In this document: positions 7,007 through 15,023 of the stretch, piece by piece
Position numbering within the stretch: position 1 is the first letter of the stretch
Layout: each line of letters starts with the position of its first letter
Assembly: GCA_018971835.1 (NCBI GenBank)
Contig: JAGWZW010000021.1
Span: forward strand, 1 to 46,443
DNA: 46,443 nt
Source: Alphaproteobacteria bacterium
Lineage (GTDB): Bacteria; Pseudomonadota; Alphaproteobacteria; Micropepsales; Micropepsaceae
Direction of reading: 5' to 3'
Notes under the pieces: generated by a model
Databases searched by the model: none
Told to the model about the DNA's origin: nothing
The model's input: only the letters and a program-made list of their open reading frames with translations
Position numbers and translations under genes: made by a program

Positions 7007-7915
7007 TCAGGCCGGGCGCCCGCAGGTGCGCACGATACCGAGGAAGTTGCGCTCTACGGGCGAGACGATCCTGCTGCGCGCCAGCAGCAGCACCTCGGTC
7101 TTGATCCGGGTGCCCTCGATCGGCCGCAGCACAAAGGCGCCGGTCGAGACGGCCGGCGGCAGATATGGAATCACGCTCACACCCAGCCCGGCGCCGACCA
7201 GCCCCAGTGCGCTCATCACGCTACCGGTCTTGAGTGCGATCCGGGGTGAGAAGCCCGCCTGCTCGCAAAGCTGAAACAGGCTGGCCATCAGCCCGATCCC
7301 CGGCGAATCCGGCAGGACGACGAACTTCTCCTCCTGCAGCGCCGACATGGGAACGCGGCGGCGGCGGGCCAGCGGATGCCCGGCCGGCAGCGCCACCACC
7401 AGCGGCGACTGCGCAAAGCGCTCCTGCTTGAGGCCCGGCGGCAGCGCGCCGATCGGCCCGCGCAAGAAGGCAATGTCGAGCCGCTGGTCCTGCAGCGCGC
7501 TCATCAGCTCTTCGACCGTATTCTCATGCATGGTGAGCGCCACTGCCGGATAGGCGGCGCGAAAGCGCTGCAGCACGGTGCTGAGCCGCGGCTCGAAGAC
7601 GGCTACGCCGGTGTAGCCGATATGCAGTTCGCCGGCGGTGCCGCGCTCGGCCTCCTGCGCCAGCCGGATGGCGCGCTGAGAAGCCAGCAGCAACTGTCTG
7701 GCCTCGGTGAGGAAGACTCGACCGGCCTCTGTCAGCTCGATGCGGCGGTTGGCGCGGCGAAAGAGCTGGACGCCGAGTCGCGTTTCGAGCGCCCGGATCT
7801 GCTGGCTGAGGGCGGGCTGGGCGATGCCCAGCTGCTCCGCCGCGCGGCCAATATGCTGCGTCTCGGCGGCAGCGACGAAATGGCGGAGGGCGCGGGTGTG
7901 CATTGGCCAATCCAT
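7007..7915 (-). CDS. LysR-family transcriptional regulator
   Basis: The 302-residue protein has the LysR N-terminal winged helix-turn-helix (RALRHFVAAAETQHIGRA followed by AEQLGIAQPALSQQIRALE). A periplasmic-binding-protein-like inducer domain follows. It resembles the group regulating aromatic catabolism (CatM/BenM-like), judged only from overall sequence. It is transcribed divergently from the UbiD-type decarboxylase gene across an AT-rich 84-bp gap containing a T-N11-A dyad at 7944-7964. This is the usual arrangement for a LysR activator and its target. Start choice is uncertain: the ATG at 7915 gives an extra MDWP, while the ATG at 7903 gives the common MHTRALRHF start; neither has a strong ribosome site. 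Its 3' end lies 12 bp from the convergent folD. Confidence 0.88.
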   Translation of the reverse strand: MDWPMHTRALRHFVAAAETQHIGRAAEQLGIAQPALSQQIRALETRLGVQLFRRANRRIELTEAGRVFLTEARQLLLASQRAIRLAQEAERGTAGELHIGYTGVAVFEPRLSTVLQRFRAAYPAVALTMHENTVEELMSALQDQRLDIAFLRGPIGALPPGLKQERFAQSPLVVALPAGHPLARRRRVPMSALQEEKFVVLPDSPGIGLMASLFQLCEQAGFSPRIALKTGSVMSALGLVGAGLGVSVIPYLPPAVSTGAFVLRPIEGTRIKTEVLLLARSRIVSPVERNFLGIVRTCGRPA

Positions 7916-7943
7916 ATAATATTACTTATCAAACTATCAAATA

Positions 7944-7964
7944 TCCATAATCGATAACAATGGA
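7944..7964. promoter_or_regulatory. Candidate LysR operator (TCCAT-N11-ATGGA)
   Basis: Between the divergent lysR and ubiD-like starts, TCCAT and ATGGA form a 5-bp inverted repeat separated by exactly 11 bases, so the T-N11-A consensus of LysR boxes is present. The whole gap is AT-rich, unlike the GC-rich genes on either side. The site lies 36 bp upstream of the ubiD ATG and 29 bp upstream of the lysR start. It is seen directly in sequence; binding is inferred. Confidence 0.5.
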
Positions 7965-7999
7965 ATTCGGCGCTAGTTCTTTGCCGGTCTGGAGGTTCC

Positions 8000-9544
8000 A
8001 TGTCCGTCATCGACCACAAGGGGTTTCACGCGGCCACACCCAATGCCGCCACGGCAATGGGCTGGCGCGTGCCGCCGATCGACGATCTGCGCTCGGCGAT
8101 TGCCTGCCTCAAAGCGCATGACGGCCAGTACCGCGAGACGGATCATCCCGTCGATCCGGCGGGAGAACTGGCCGGTGTCTATCGCCATATCGGCGCGGGC
8201 GGCACGGTGATGCGGCCCACGCGGATCGGACCCTCCATGACCTTCAACAACGTCAAAGGCTATCCGGGCATGCGCGTGCATGTCGGTATGATGGCCAGCC
8301 GCAAGCGCGTCAGCCTGCTGCTGGGCGCGCCCGAGCGCGACCTCGGCAAGCAGATGGGGCAGGCAGTCAAATCGTTCATCCCCCCGGTGGTGGTGCCGGC
8401 GGACGAGGCGCCGTGCCGCGAGCAGGTCTTCCTGGCCGACGATCCGGATTTCGATCTGCGCACGCTGCTGCCGGCGCCCACCAACACACCGGAAGACGCC
8501 GGCCCCTATTTCTGCCTCGGCCTGGTGCTGGGCAGCGATCCCGAAGACCCTGCGATTTCGGACGTGACGATCCACCGGCTGTGCGTGCAGAGCCGCGACG
8601 AGCTTTCGATCTTCTTCGTGCCTGGCCGCCATATTGACGTCTTTCGCGCCAAGGCCGAGGCGGCCGGCAAGCCGCTGCCGGTGACCATCAACATGGGCCT
8701 CGATCCGGCGATCTATATCGGGGCCTGCTTCGAGGCGCCCACTACGCCCTATGGCTTCAACGAGTTGGGCGTGGCCGGCGGCCTGCGCGGTCGCCCGGTG
8801 GAGTTGGTCGAGTGCCTGACCATTCCGCAAAAGGCGATCGCGCGCGCCGAAATCGTCATCGAGGGCGAAATCCTGCCGAACAAGCGCGTGGCCGAGGACC
8901 AGAACACCCATAGCGGCAAGGCCATGCCCGAATTTCCCGGCTATACGGGCGATGCGCATCCGTCCCTGCCGGTGATCCGCGTCAAGGCGGTGACCATGCG
9001 CCGCCATCCGATCCTGCAGACGCTGGTGGGGCCGGGCGAGGAGCATGTCAGCCTGGCCGGCATTCCCACCGAAGCCAGCATCTACAATGCCGTGGAAAGC
9101 GCGCTGCCGGGGCTGCTCTGCAACGTCTATGCGCACAGCGCGGGCGGCGGCAAGTTCCTGGCGATCCTTCAGGTCGCCACGCGCCAGCTAAGCGACGAGG
9201 GCAAGCCGCGGCAGGCCGCGCTCATCGCCCTGGCGGCCTATCGCGAATTGAAGAACGTCATCCTGGTGGACGACGATGTCGATCCGTTCGACAGCAACGA
9301 CGTGCTATGGGCGATGCAGACCCGCTACCAGGGCGACAGATCCACGATCTTCATCCCCGGCGTCGCCGGCCATGTGCTCGATCCCACGCAGGTGCCGGAC
9401 TATTGCGCCACCATTCGCGCCAAGGGCACCTCGTGCAAGACGATCTTCGACTGCACCGTTCCGGTGGCGATGAAGGAACGCTTCCGCCGCGCCCAGTTCA
9501 TGGACGTCGATCCGCGCCCCTTCGCGCCGGACCTGTTCGCCTGA
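8000..9544 (+). CDS. UbiD-family prenylated-FMN-dependent (de)carboxylase
   Basis: The 514-residue protein belongs to the UbiD family. It has MTFNNVKGYPGMRVHVG in the N-terminal domain, the EIVIEGEILPNKR block at about residues 284-296 containing conserved glutamates of the prFMN active site, EFPGYTG, and the C-terminal DVDPFDSNDVLWAMQTRYQ segment typical of non-ubiquinone UbiD enzymes. Such enzymes reversibly decarboxylate aromatic or alpha,beta-unsaturated acids (4-hydroxybenzoate, gallate, vanillate, cinnamates and others). The gene stands alone behind a GGAGG site (7991-7995), divergent from a LysR regulator, so it looks like an inducible catabolic function rather than ubiquinone synthesis. 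The prenyltransferase UbiX that makes prFMN is not in the window. A specific substrate cannot be assigned. Confidence 0.88.
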   Translation: MSVIDHKGFHAATPNAATAMGWRVPPIDDLRSAIACLKAHDGQYRETDHPVDPAGELAGVYRHIGAGGTVMRPTRIGPSMTFNNVKGYPGMRVHVGMMASRKRVSLLLGAPERDLGKQMGQAVKSFIPPVVVPADEAPCREQVFLADDPDFDLRTLLPAPTNTPEDAGPYFCLGLVLGSDPEDPAISDVTIHRLCVQSRDELSIFFVPGRHIDVFRAKAEAAGKPLPVTINMGLDPAIYIGACFEAPTTPYGFNELGVAGGLRGRPVELVECLTIPQKAIARAEIVIEGEILPNKRVAEDQNTHSGKAMPEFPGYTGDAHPSLPVIRVKAVTMRRHPILQTLVGPGEEHVSLAGIPTEASIYNAVESALPGLLCNVYAHSAGGGKFLAILQVATRQLSDEGKPRQAALIALAAYRELKNVILVDDDVDPFDSNDVLWAMQTRYQGDRSTIFIPGVAGHVLDPTQVPDYCATIRAKGTSCKTIFDCTVPVAMKERFRRAQFMDVDPRPFAPDLFA

Positions 9545-9551
9545 ACAGGAC

Positions 9552-9920
9552 TTACTGCTTACCTTGTGCCAACGTCGCCGTGCAGGTGCCCCCCATCGGA
9601 TCGGTCACCGTCCAGCTGTCGCCGATCTTGCGCGCTTGGGAGGAATTGCAGACCTGTTTCTCGTTCGGTCCCGGCGCCGGATTGGTCTGATTGTAGCAGA
9701 CGTTGCTGCCGTCGTCCTTCCAGGTTCCGCTGCTCTGCGGATGCCCGGTCGGTACGACGGTGAAGCTGCCGTCCTTTTCCACATAGATCTTCGTCACGTC
9801 GCCATTGGCATATTTGCACATGACTGTGTTACCGAAATAGCCCGACATGTCGCCCGCGTAGACAGCGGGGGCGGCGGCCAGGCCGGCGAGGAGCATCAAA
9901 GAGACGATTGAAAGCTTCAT
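9552..9920 (-). CDS. Small exported cysteine-containing protein, unknown function
   Basis: The 122-residue protein starts with a clear signal peptide (MKLSIVSLMLLAGLAAAPAV, predicted cleavage after VYA). The mature part of about 100 residues has four cysteines (in VMCKYA, NVCYNQ, KQVCNS and GGTCTA), enough for two disulfides. It also has several short beta-type stretches such as VTKIYVEKDGSFTVV and SGTWKDDG. It looks like a small periplasmic beta-rich protein. A strong ribosome site (GGGAGGGAAC on the minus strand) precedes the ATG at 9920. It ends 7 bp from the convergent ubiD-like gene. I do not recognise a family and suggest no function. Confidence 0.75.
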   Translation of the reverse strand: MKLSIVSLMLLAGLAAAPAVYAGDMSGYFGNTVMCKYANGDVTKIYVEKDGSFTVVPTGHPQSSGTWKDDGSNVCYNQTNPAPGPNEKQVCNSSQARKIGDSWTVTDPMGGTCTATLAQGKQ

Positions 9921-9965
9921 TTCTGTTCCCTCCCTTATTATGGCGCCGGCGGATGAAATTGCCGG

Positions 9966-11072
9966 TTACGCCTGATCCATGCGCAAAATCGGTTTGATAC
10001 ATTTGCCGGTTTCGGAATCGGCGATGGCCTGGTTGATGGCCGAGAACGGATAATAACCGATCATCTTGTCGTAGGGCAGATGCCCTTCAAGGTGCATCTC
10101 GATCAGCTTCGGGATGAAAACGTCCGGATCGGAGCTGCCTTCCACCACGCCGCGCACGCTGCGGCCCAGGCTCATCAACTGGCTGCCGTCGATCGGCAGC
10201 AGCGCGCCGGGTGTCACCGCACCGACAACCGCGCAAGAGCCGCGCGGCGCCAGGCATGACACCGCCTGGCCGATCACCTCGGGAACCCCGGTGGTGTCGA
10301 TCGCGTAATCGAGCCCTGCGGTGGTTGCGGTCATGATCTCCTTGGCGACATCGGCGCGGCGCGCGTTGATGGTGTGGGGGGCGCCGAGTTCGCGAGCCAT
10401 CGCCAGCCTGCTGTCCACCAGGTCCACGGCGATGATGGGGGCGGCGCCGGCATATTTTGCCGCCATCACGGCGCTGAGGCCCACCGTGCCGCTTCCGAAT
10501 ACTGCCACAGACTTGCCTTTGCGGACCTTCAGCGCGTTGAGCACCGTTCCGGCGCCAGTCTGGACGCCGCAGGCCAGCGGGCCGAGTTTTTCCAGTTCCA
10601 GGGTGTCGGGCACTTTCACGACATTGCGCACATGGCAGAGCGCATGGCTGGCGAAGGAAGATTGACCGAAGACGTGGCTGTGAATGGCTTCGCGGCCCTT
10701 CGACAGGCCGGTGCTGCCGTCCGCCCGGCCGGCAAGGAAATTCAGCGGCACGATCGCATGGCAATATGCCGGCTCGTGCTCGCTGCAGGAGGGGCAGGCA
10801 CCGCAGCTATCGAACGTCATCACCACATGATCGCCGGGCTTCACCTTGCTCACGGATTTGCCGACTCGCTCGACGATGCCGGCGCCTTCGTGCCCCAGCA
10901 CCGCAGGCAGGGGAATGGGCAGCAGTTGGTCGCGCATCACCATATCGGTGTGGCAGACACCGGTGGCGACCACGCGCACGAGCACTTCGTCGTCCCGGGG
11001 CTCGTCAATCTCGATGGTCTCGATGGTCATGGGGGCGCCCTTGGTGCGGGCGATGGCGGCGGTGATCTTCAT
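9966..11072 (-). CDS. Zinc-dependent alcohol dehydrogenase, aryl-alcohol type
   Basis: This 368-residue medium-chain dehydrogenase has catalytic-zinc ligands Cys40 (GVCHTD), His61-Glu62 (GHEGAG) and Cys168 (ACGVQTG). The structural-zinc set is Cys90, Cys93, Cys96 and Cys104. The NAD-binding glycine motif is FGSGTVGLSA, followed by an aspartate in IAVDLVDSRL that favours NAD over NADP. It resembles benzyl or aryl alcohol dehydrogenases (XylB/AreB-like). In this setting it may interconvert vanillyl, benzyl or coniferyl-type alcohols and their aldehydes; that is inference from the neighbouring aromatic genes. It is transcribed away from the AraC gene, and the exported protein downstream on the same strand lies 45 bp beyond its stop. 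The ribosome site before the ATG at 11072 is weak. Confidence 0.87.
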   Translation of the reverse strand: MKITAAIARTKGAPMTIETIEIDEPRDDEVLVRVVATGVCHTDMVMRDQLLPIPLPAVLGHEGAGIVERVGKSVSKVKPGDHVVMTFDSCGACPSCSEHEPAYCHAIVPLNFLAGRADGSTGLSKGREAIHSHVFGQSSFASHALCHVRNVVKVPDTLELEKLGPLACGVQTGAGTVLNALKVRKGKSVAVFGSGTVGLSAVMAAKYAGAAPIIAVDLVDSRLAMARELGAPHTINARRADVAKEIMTATTAGLDYAIDTTGVPEVIGQAVSCLAPRGSCAVVGAVTPGALLPIDGSQLMSLGRSVRGVVEGSSDPDVFIPKLIEMHLEGHLPYDKMIGYYPFSAINQAIADSETGKCIKPILRMDQA

Positions 11073-11257
11073 GTTGTTCTCGAAGCCGGCGTTGGCGGGT
11101 CATCAAGAATGGATCACGGCGCCTGGCCGTGCTTTGCCGGGGCGGCAGGAATTATATCCACAGGAGGCATTCGGAGGGCGCCGTCCGGGTTAGAGCCCGC
11201 TTGGTCGAATTGGTGCGCTGCAACATTAGGCGGATATAGATTTCAGCAAAATATGTC

Positions 11258-11274
11258 TGTAACATAACAATGTT
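11258..11274. promoter_or_regulatory. AT-rich dyad in the adh/araC divergent region
   Basis: The sequence AACAT-AACA-ATGTT (11261-11274) is a perfect 5-bp inverted repeat, 45 bp upstream of the araC start and 188 bp upstream of the alcohol dehydrogenase start. It overlaps TGTAACAT (11258-11265), an octamer that recurs in two other divergent promoter regions of this window (20214-20221 and, on the minus strand, 33149-33156). It is a plausible regulator site, but no binding protein can be named. The rest of the 247-bp gap (11073-11319) is AT-rich near araC and holds no other recognisable feature. Confidence 0.35.
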
Positions 11275-11319
11275 CTTGCAAAAAAATCTTAAAAAGACGG
11301 AGCGGGACGGGAGGGACGC

Positions 11320-12276
11320 TTGCTGACATATACGACCCGTGCGTTTGAGTCCTGGAAGCAGAAGCGCGCCTATTGGCACGAAGTGGTGGCGGAGAGTTTT
11401 ACCGTGCTCGATGTGGCGCCGCTCAGCACCAGGCAGTTCGACGCGGACATCGCGGTGATTCCGCTTGGGGATTATGGCCTGGGCAATGCGGTTTCCGAGC
11501 CGGCCGCCATCAACCGCACCAGGCGCATCGGGCCGCGTGAAGAACACCGCTATTTTCTGCATCTGCAACTGGAAGGACGGCTTCATGCCTTTCAGGATGG
11601 ACACAGTGCGATTCTAGACGCCGGCGACATGGTGCTCTGCGACAACGCGGCGCCGTACAACCTTTCATTCCGCGAGCGTGCGAGCACACTGATCTTCTCG
11701 ATTCCGCCCGGCGAGCTTTATAGCCGTCTGCCGTCCGCGGAGATGTTTCTCGGTGTGCGACTATGCGGTTCGGCGGGCCTTCCCAGCATAGTTTCGGCCA
11801 TGTTGAAAAGCCTGTGGGCGCGCGCGCAAAGCGGTGAGCGGTGGGGCGCGAACATCGGTCATCGCATTGCGGGCAATATCGTGGACGTGCTGGCGACGTC
11901 ATGCGCGGAAATCCAGAATCTACACGCGCACGAAAGCGCAGTCGGCAACGCGAGGCGTCTGGCTATTGTCCGCTACATCGAGAACAATCTGAAGGATCCC
12001 GAGCTTTCGCCGGCCAGCGTCGCGAGCGCGCAGTCGCTGTCGCCGCGCTATATGCGCCTGTTGTTTGCCAAGCAGGGCGAAACCGTGTCGCAGTACATCC
12101 TGCGGCGGCGGCTGGAAGTCTGCGGGAGGATGCTGCGGGATGCGGCCTGGCGCAACCGGACGGTTACCGAGATCGCGTTCGCCTGCGGGTTCAACAATGC
12201 CAGCCACTTTTCCAGAACGTTCCGCGAGCAATTTGGTATGAGCGCAAGGGAGTACCGCCATGATGGCGAGCGTTAA
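11320..12276 (+). CDS. AraC-family regulator with FeaR-type N-terminal domain
   Basis: The 318-residue protein has an N-terminal sensory domain of the AraC_binding_2 type: a beta-rich segment with EHRYFLHLQLEGRLHAFQDG and ILDAGDMVLCDNAAPYNL. This is joined to a C-terminal double helix-turn-helix (ELSPASVASAQSLSPRYMRL, then VTEIAFACGFNNASHFSRTF and REQFGMSAREYR). Related proteins include FeaR-like activators of aromatic amine or aldehyde catabolism. The only suitable start is a TTG at 11320 preceded by a GGGAGGGA ribosome site. It is divergent from the alcohol dehydrogenase and lies 161 bp upstream of the TonB-dependent receptor, so either or both could be its targets. Effector unknown. Confidence 0.87.
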   Translation: MLTYTTRAFESWKQKRAYWHEVVAESFTVLDVAPLSTRQFDADIAVIPLGDYGLGNAVSEPAAINRTRRIGPREEHRYFLHLQLEGRLHAFQDGHSAILDAGDMVLCDNAAPYNLSFRERASTLIFSIPPGELYSRLPSAEMFLGVRLCGSAGLPSIVSAMLKSLWARAQSGERWGANIGHRIAGNIVDVLATSCAEIQNLHAHESAVGNARRLAIVRYIENNLKDPELSPASVASAQSLSPRYMRLLFAKQGETVSQYILRRRLEVCGRMLRDAAWRNRTVTEIAFACGFNNASHFSRTFREQFGMSAREYRHDGER

Positions 12277-12392
12277 AATCGGGCGGCGGTGAGCGCCGCA
12301 GTCTGCGAGTTCTTCCTTCCGGGGAAGGTTTCTCTGCCGCTCCGGAAAAGTCCAGTGGCAGGGCGTACGCATAATCCCAGCAAATAGCTAAC

Positions 12393-12415
12393 GCGCCCAC
12401 AGGGGCGCCTGGTTT
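12393..12415 (+). terminator. Possible terminator or leader hairpin before the TonB receptor
   Basis: GCGCCC (12393-12398) and GGGCGC (12403-12408) form a 6-bp GC stem with an ACAG loop, followed by CTGGTTTTC. It could end the araC transcript, or act as a leader hairpin of the TonB receptor mRNA, whose ATG lies 30 bp further on. The stem is short and the T run is only four bases. Confidence 0.3.
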
Positions 12416-12437
12416 TCACATCCGAAGGGGGGATGAC

Positions 12438-14930
12438 ATGTCGTCAAATCGAAACGTTATTCGTACATGGCTTTTCGCCAGCGTTGCGCCGGTGGCTGTT
12501 GCCGCGGCGCTGCTGCCGGCGGCGGCGCTGGCGCAGCAGGCATCGTCCGATCAGCTTGAGACGGTGGTGGTGACCGCGCAGAAGCGCACCCAGAACGTCC
12601 AGAACGTGCCGATCGCCATCACCGCGATCACTGCCGCGACCCTGCAGAACAAGGGCGTGACCGACATCCACGGCCTGAACCAGATGGTGCCGAACGTCAG
12701 CCTGGATGCCGGTGCGCCGTTCTCCGGCGATACCTCGGTACTCTCGGCTTCGATCCGCGGCATCGGCCAGGATGACTTCGCCTTCAACCTCGATCCCGGC
12801 GTGGGCGTCTATGTCGATGGCGTCTATCTGGCCCGCACCATCGGCGCCAATGTCGGGCTGCTCGACGTGGCGCGCGTGGAAGTGCTGAAGGGCCCGCAGG
12901 GCACGCTGTTCGGCCGCAATACCATCGGCGGCGCCATCAGCATCGTTACCCGCACGCCGGGCGATCACGCGATGTTCGAAGGGCAGGTGACCACCGGCAG
13001 CTTCAACCGGCGCGACATCGCGGTGACGGCGGACGTTCCGCTCAGCGATACGGTGCGTACCTCCTTCACCTTCTCCTCGTTGCAGCGCGACGGCTACCAG
13101 AAGGTTATCCCATACAACATGGGCACTTACGCGGCCGACCAGATCACCCAGTACAATGGCGGAACCTGGACGGCACAAAACCTCGGCGGCCAGAACGTAC
13201 AGACCATGCGCGGCAAGGTGCTGTGGCTGGCCAGCGACAAATTCACCGTGACCGCGACTGCCGACTGGATGCATGAAGACCAGTCAGGCATGCCCAACAC
13301 GGTGCTTCAGTCCTTCCCGAATACGCCCAACGCGGCCGGCTCCATCGCGGGGCTCTACAACGCTTGCCTCGCCGGCGCCCCGATCGGTGTGCTGTGCACC
13401 TCGCGCCGCGCTGACGGGTTCCCGTCCAGCGGTGGCCTGCCGCCCTTGGCAGGTTCCAACCTGATGCCGATCACGGCCGCCGCCACGCAGACCGGCAATA
13501 TCGACACCACCTATGCCAACGGCCCGAACTTCGCGAAGGTCGATAATGTCGGTTTCGGCCTGACCCTCGAATATCAGCTGAACGAGGACATGACGCTGAA
13601 GTCGATCACCGGGTACCGGCACATCAACTGGAACATCGGCACTGACCAGGATGGGGCAGCCAACAACGGCATGTGGCTGGACATCATGGACAAGCAGGAG
13701 CAGAGCCAGGAATCCGAAGAACTGCAGCTCACCGGCAAGGCCTTCGGTTCCAGGCTGCACTATGTCGCCGGCGTGTTCTATTTCCACGAGTCGGGCTTCG
13801 TGCATGACTGGGTGCCGTTCGATGGCGGCCTCCTGATGGTGGACGGCAACAACCTGATGGATACGACCAGCTATGCCGGTTATGCCCATGCCGATTATGA
13901 GGTGACCGACAAACTCGGCATTACCGTCGGCGCGCGCTATTCCTACGATCACAAGCGCTTTATGGGCGAGCAGATCGACCAGAACGGCCTATCTTACAAA
14001 GCTTCCGGCTGCTATCCGCCCACCGCGTCCGCAGCTCTTCTCGGTGCGCCGGCGTTCCTGACCTGTCAGGAAGTCCTCGGCTTCCCGGTGGCAGGTCAGC
14101 CTTTCCGCTATTTCCCGGCGGGCTGGAACACGCAGGACTTCTATAATTTCTCGCCCACCGCCGGCGTCCAGTATCACCTGACCGACGACAAGATGGTCTA
14201 TTTCTCATGGTCAAAGGGTTACAAAGACGGCGGCTGGACCACGCGCCTGTCTCAGCCTATTTCCGACGCCCGCGCGGCCGCGTTTGCGCCCGAAAAAGCC
14301 GAAACCTATGAAGTCGGCCTGAAGTCGGAATGGCTCGATCACCGCCTGTTGGCCAACATCGCCGCCTTCTACACCAATTACAGCAATATCCAGCTCAACC
14401 AGCAGATTGGCGCCTCGCCTACCATCAAGAACCTGGGCGACGCCATCATCGACGGCGTCGAAGTGGAAAGTCAGGCTATTCTTGGTGGCGGCTTCACCGT
14501 GCACGGCAGCCTTGGCTACATCAACGACTACTACACCAGGACCGGCCCGGGCGTCGTCAATATCGCGAACGGCCTGCCGCCGTCGGTGTTGCCCAAGACG
14601 GCAAAGTGGAAGATCAACCTCAACCCGCAATACGACATGACGCTGGGCAATGGCGGCGATCTGAACTTCAGCCTGGATTATTCGCACATCTCCTCGATGT
14701 ATAACGACAGCGAGAACACGGCATTGCTGAAACGGCCGACATCGGACCTGCTCGATCTCTCGGTGCAGTACACCACACCGGACGGCAAATATTCGATCAT
14801 TGCCGGCGGCACCAACGTTACGGATGCCCGCTTCATCACCACCGGCAACGCCAACTACGCGGCAGGTTTCGTCACCGGCACCTATAGCCCGCCGGCCGAA
14901 TGGTACGTCACGCTGCGCGCCAAATACTAA
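12438..14930 (+). CDS. TonB-dependent outer-membrane receptor
   Basis: The 830-residue protein has a signal peptide ending at about AALAQQ. A TonB box-like stretch (ETVVVTAQKR) is followed by a plug domain with VGVYVDGVYLARTIG, VEVLKGPQGTLFGRNTIGGA and VTRTPG. A long beta-barrel domain ends in an aromatic-terminated last strand (EWYVTLRAKY). This is the large sphingomonad/caulobacter type of receptor, usually for non-siderophore substrates such as oligosaccharides or aromatic compounds. The start at 12438 follows a GAAGGGGGGATGAC ribosome site. Lying in an aromatic-catabolic island and behind an AraC regulator, it is a candidate outer-membrane importer for lignin fragments. A cobalamin or iron-complex role cannot be excluded. 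A strong terminator follows. Confidence 0.9.
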   Translation: MSSNRNVIRTWLFASVAPVAVAAALLPAAALAQQASSDQLETVVVTAQKRTQNVQNVPIAITAITAATLQNKGVTDIHGLNQMVPNVSLDAGAPFSGDTSVLSASIRGIGQDDFAFNLDPGVGVYVDGVYLARTIGANVGLLDVARVEVLKGPQGTLFGRNTIGGAISIVTRTPGDHAMFEGQVTTGSFNRRDIAVTADVPLSDTVRTSFTFSSLQRDGYQKVIPYNMGTYAADQITQYNGGTWTAQNLGGQNVQTMRGKVLWLASDKFTVTATADWMHEDQSGMPNTVLQSFPNTPNAAGSIAGLYNACLAGAPIGVLCTSRRADGFPSSGGLPPLAGSNLMPITAAATQTGNIDTTYANGPNFAKVDNVGFGLTLEYQLNEDMTLKSITGYRHINWNIGTDQDGAANNGMWLDIMDKQEQSQESEELQLTGKAFGSRLHYVAGVFYFHESGFVHDWVPFDGGLLMVDGNNLMDTTSYAGYAHADYEVTDKLGITVGARYSYDHKRFMGEQIDQNGLSYKASGCYPPTASAALLGAPAFLTCQEVLGFPVAGQPFRYFPAGWNTQDFYNFSPTAGVQYHLTDDKMVYFSWSKGYKDGGWTTRLSQPISDARAAAFAPEKAETYEVGLKSEWLDHRLLANIAAFYTNYSNIQLNQQIGASPTIKNLGDAIIDGVEVESQAILGGGFTVHGSLGYINDYYTRTGPGVVNIANGLPPSVLPKTAKWKINLNPQYDMTLGNGGDLNFSLDYSHISSMYNDSENTALLKRPTSDLLDLSVQYTTPDGKYSIIAGGTNVTDARFITTGNANYAAGFVTGTYSPPAEWYVTLRAKY

Positions 14931-14948
14931 GCTTGCGGGAGGGCACTG

Positions 14949-14987
14949 GGCGCGCGTCTGCTTCGGCAGGCGCGCGCCTTGTTTTTT
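14949..14987 (+). terminator. Rho-independent terminator after the TonB receptor
   Basis: A 13-bp stem pairs 14949-14961 with 14966-14978. It is perfect except for one U-G pair, is closed by a UUCG tetraloop, and is followed by TTGTTTTTT. It lies 18 bp after the receptor stop and separates it from the convergent alpha/beta hydrolase gene. This is one of the clearest terminators in the window. Confidence 0.9.
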
Positions 14988-15023
14988 AGGACGTTATGAA
15001 GTCGCCGCTGTGCCCGGGTGGCA

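Noticed and set aside
12438-14930. Cobalamin riboswitch upstream of the TonB receptor
   Set aside because: The 161-bp leader lacks any recognisable B12-box-like sequence or room for the full fold; only a short GC hairpin is visible.
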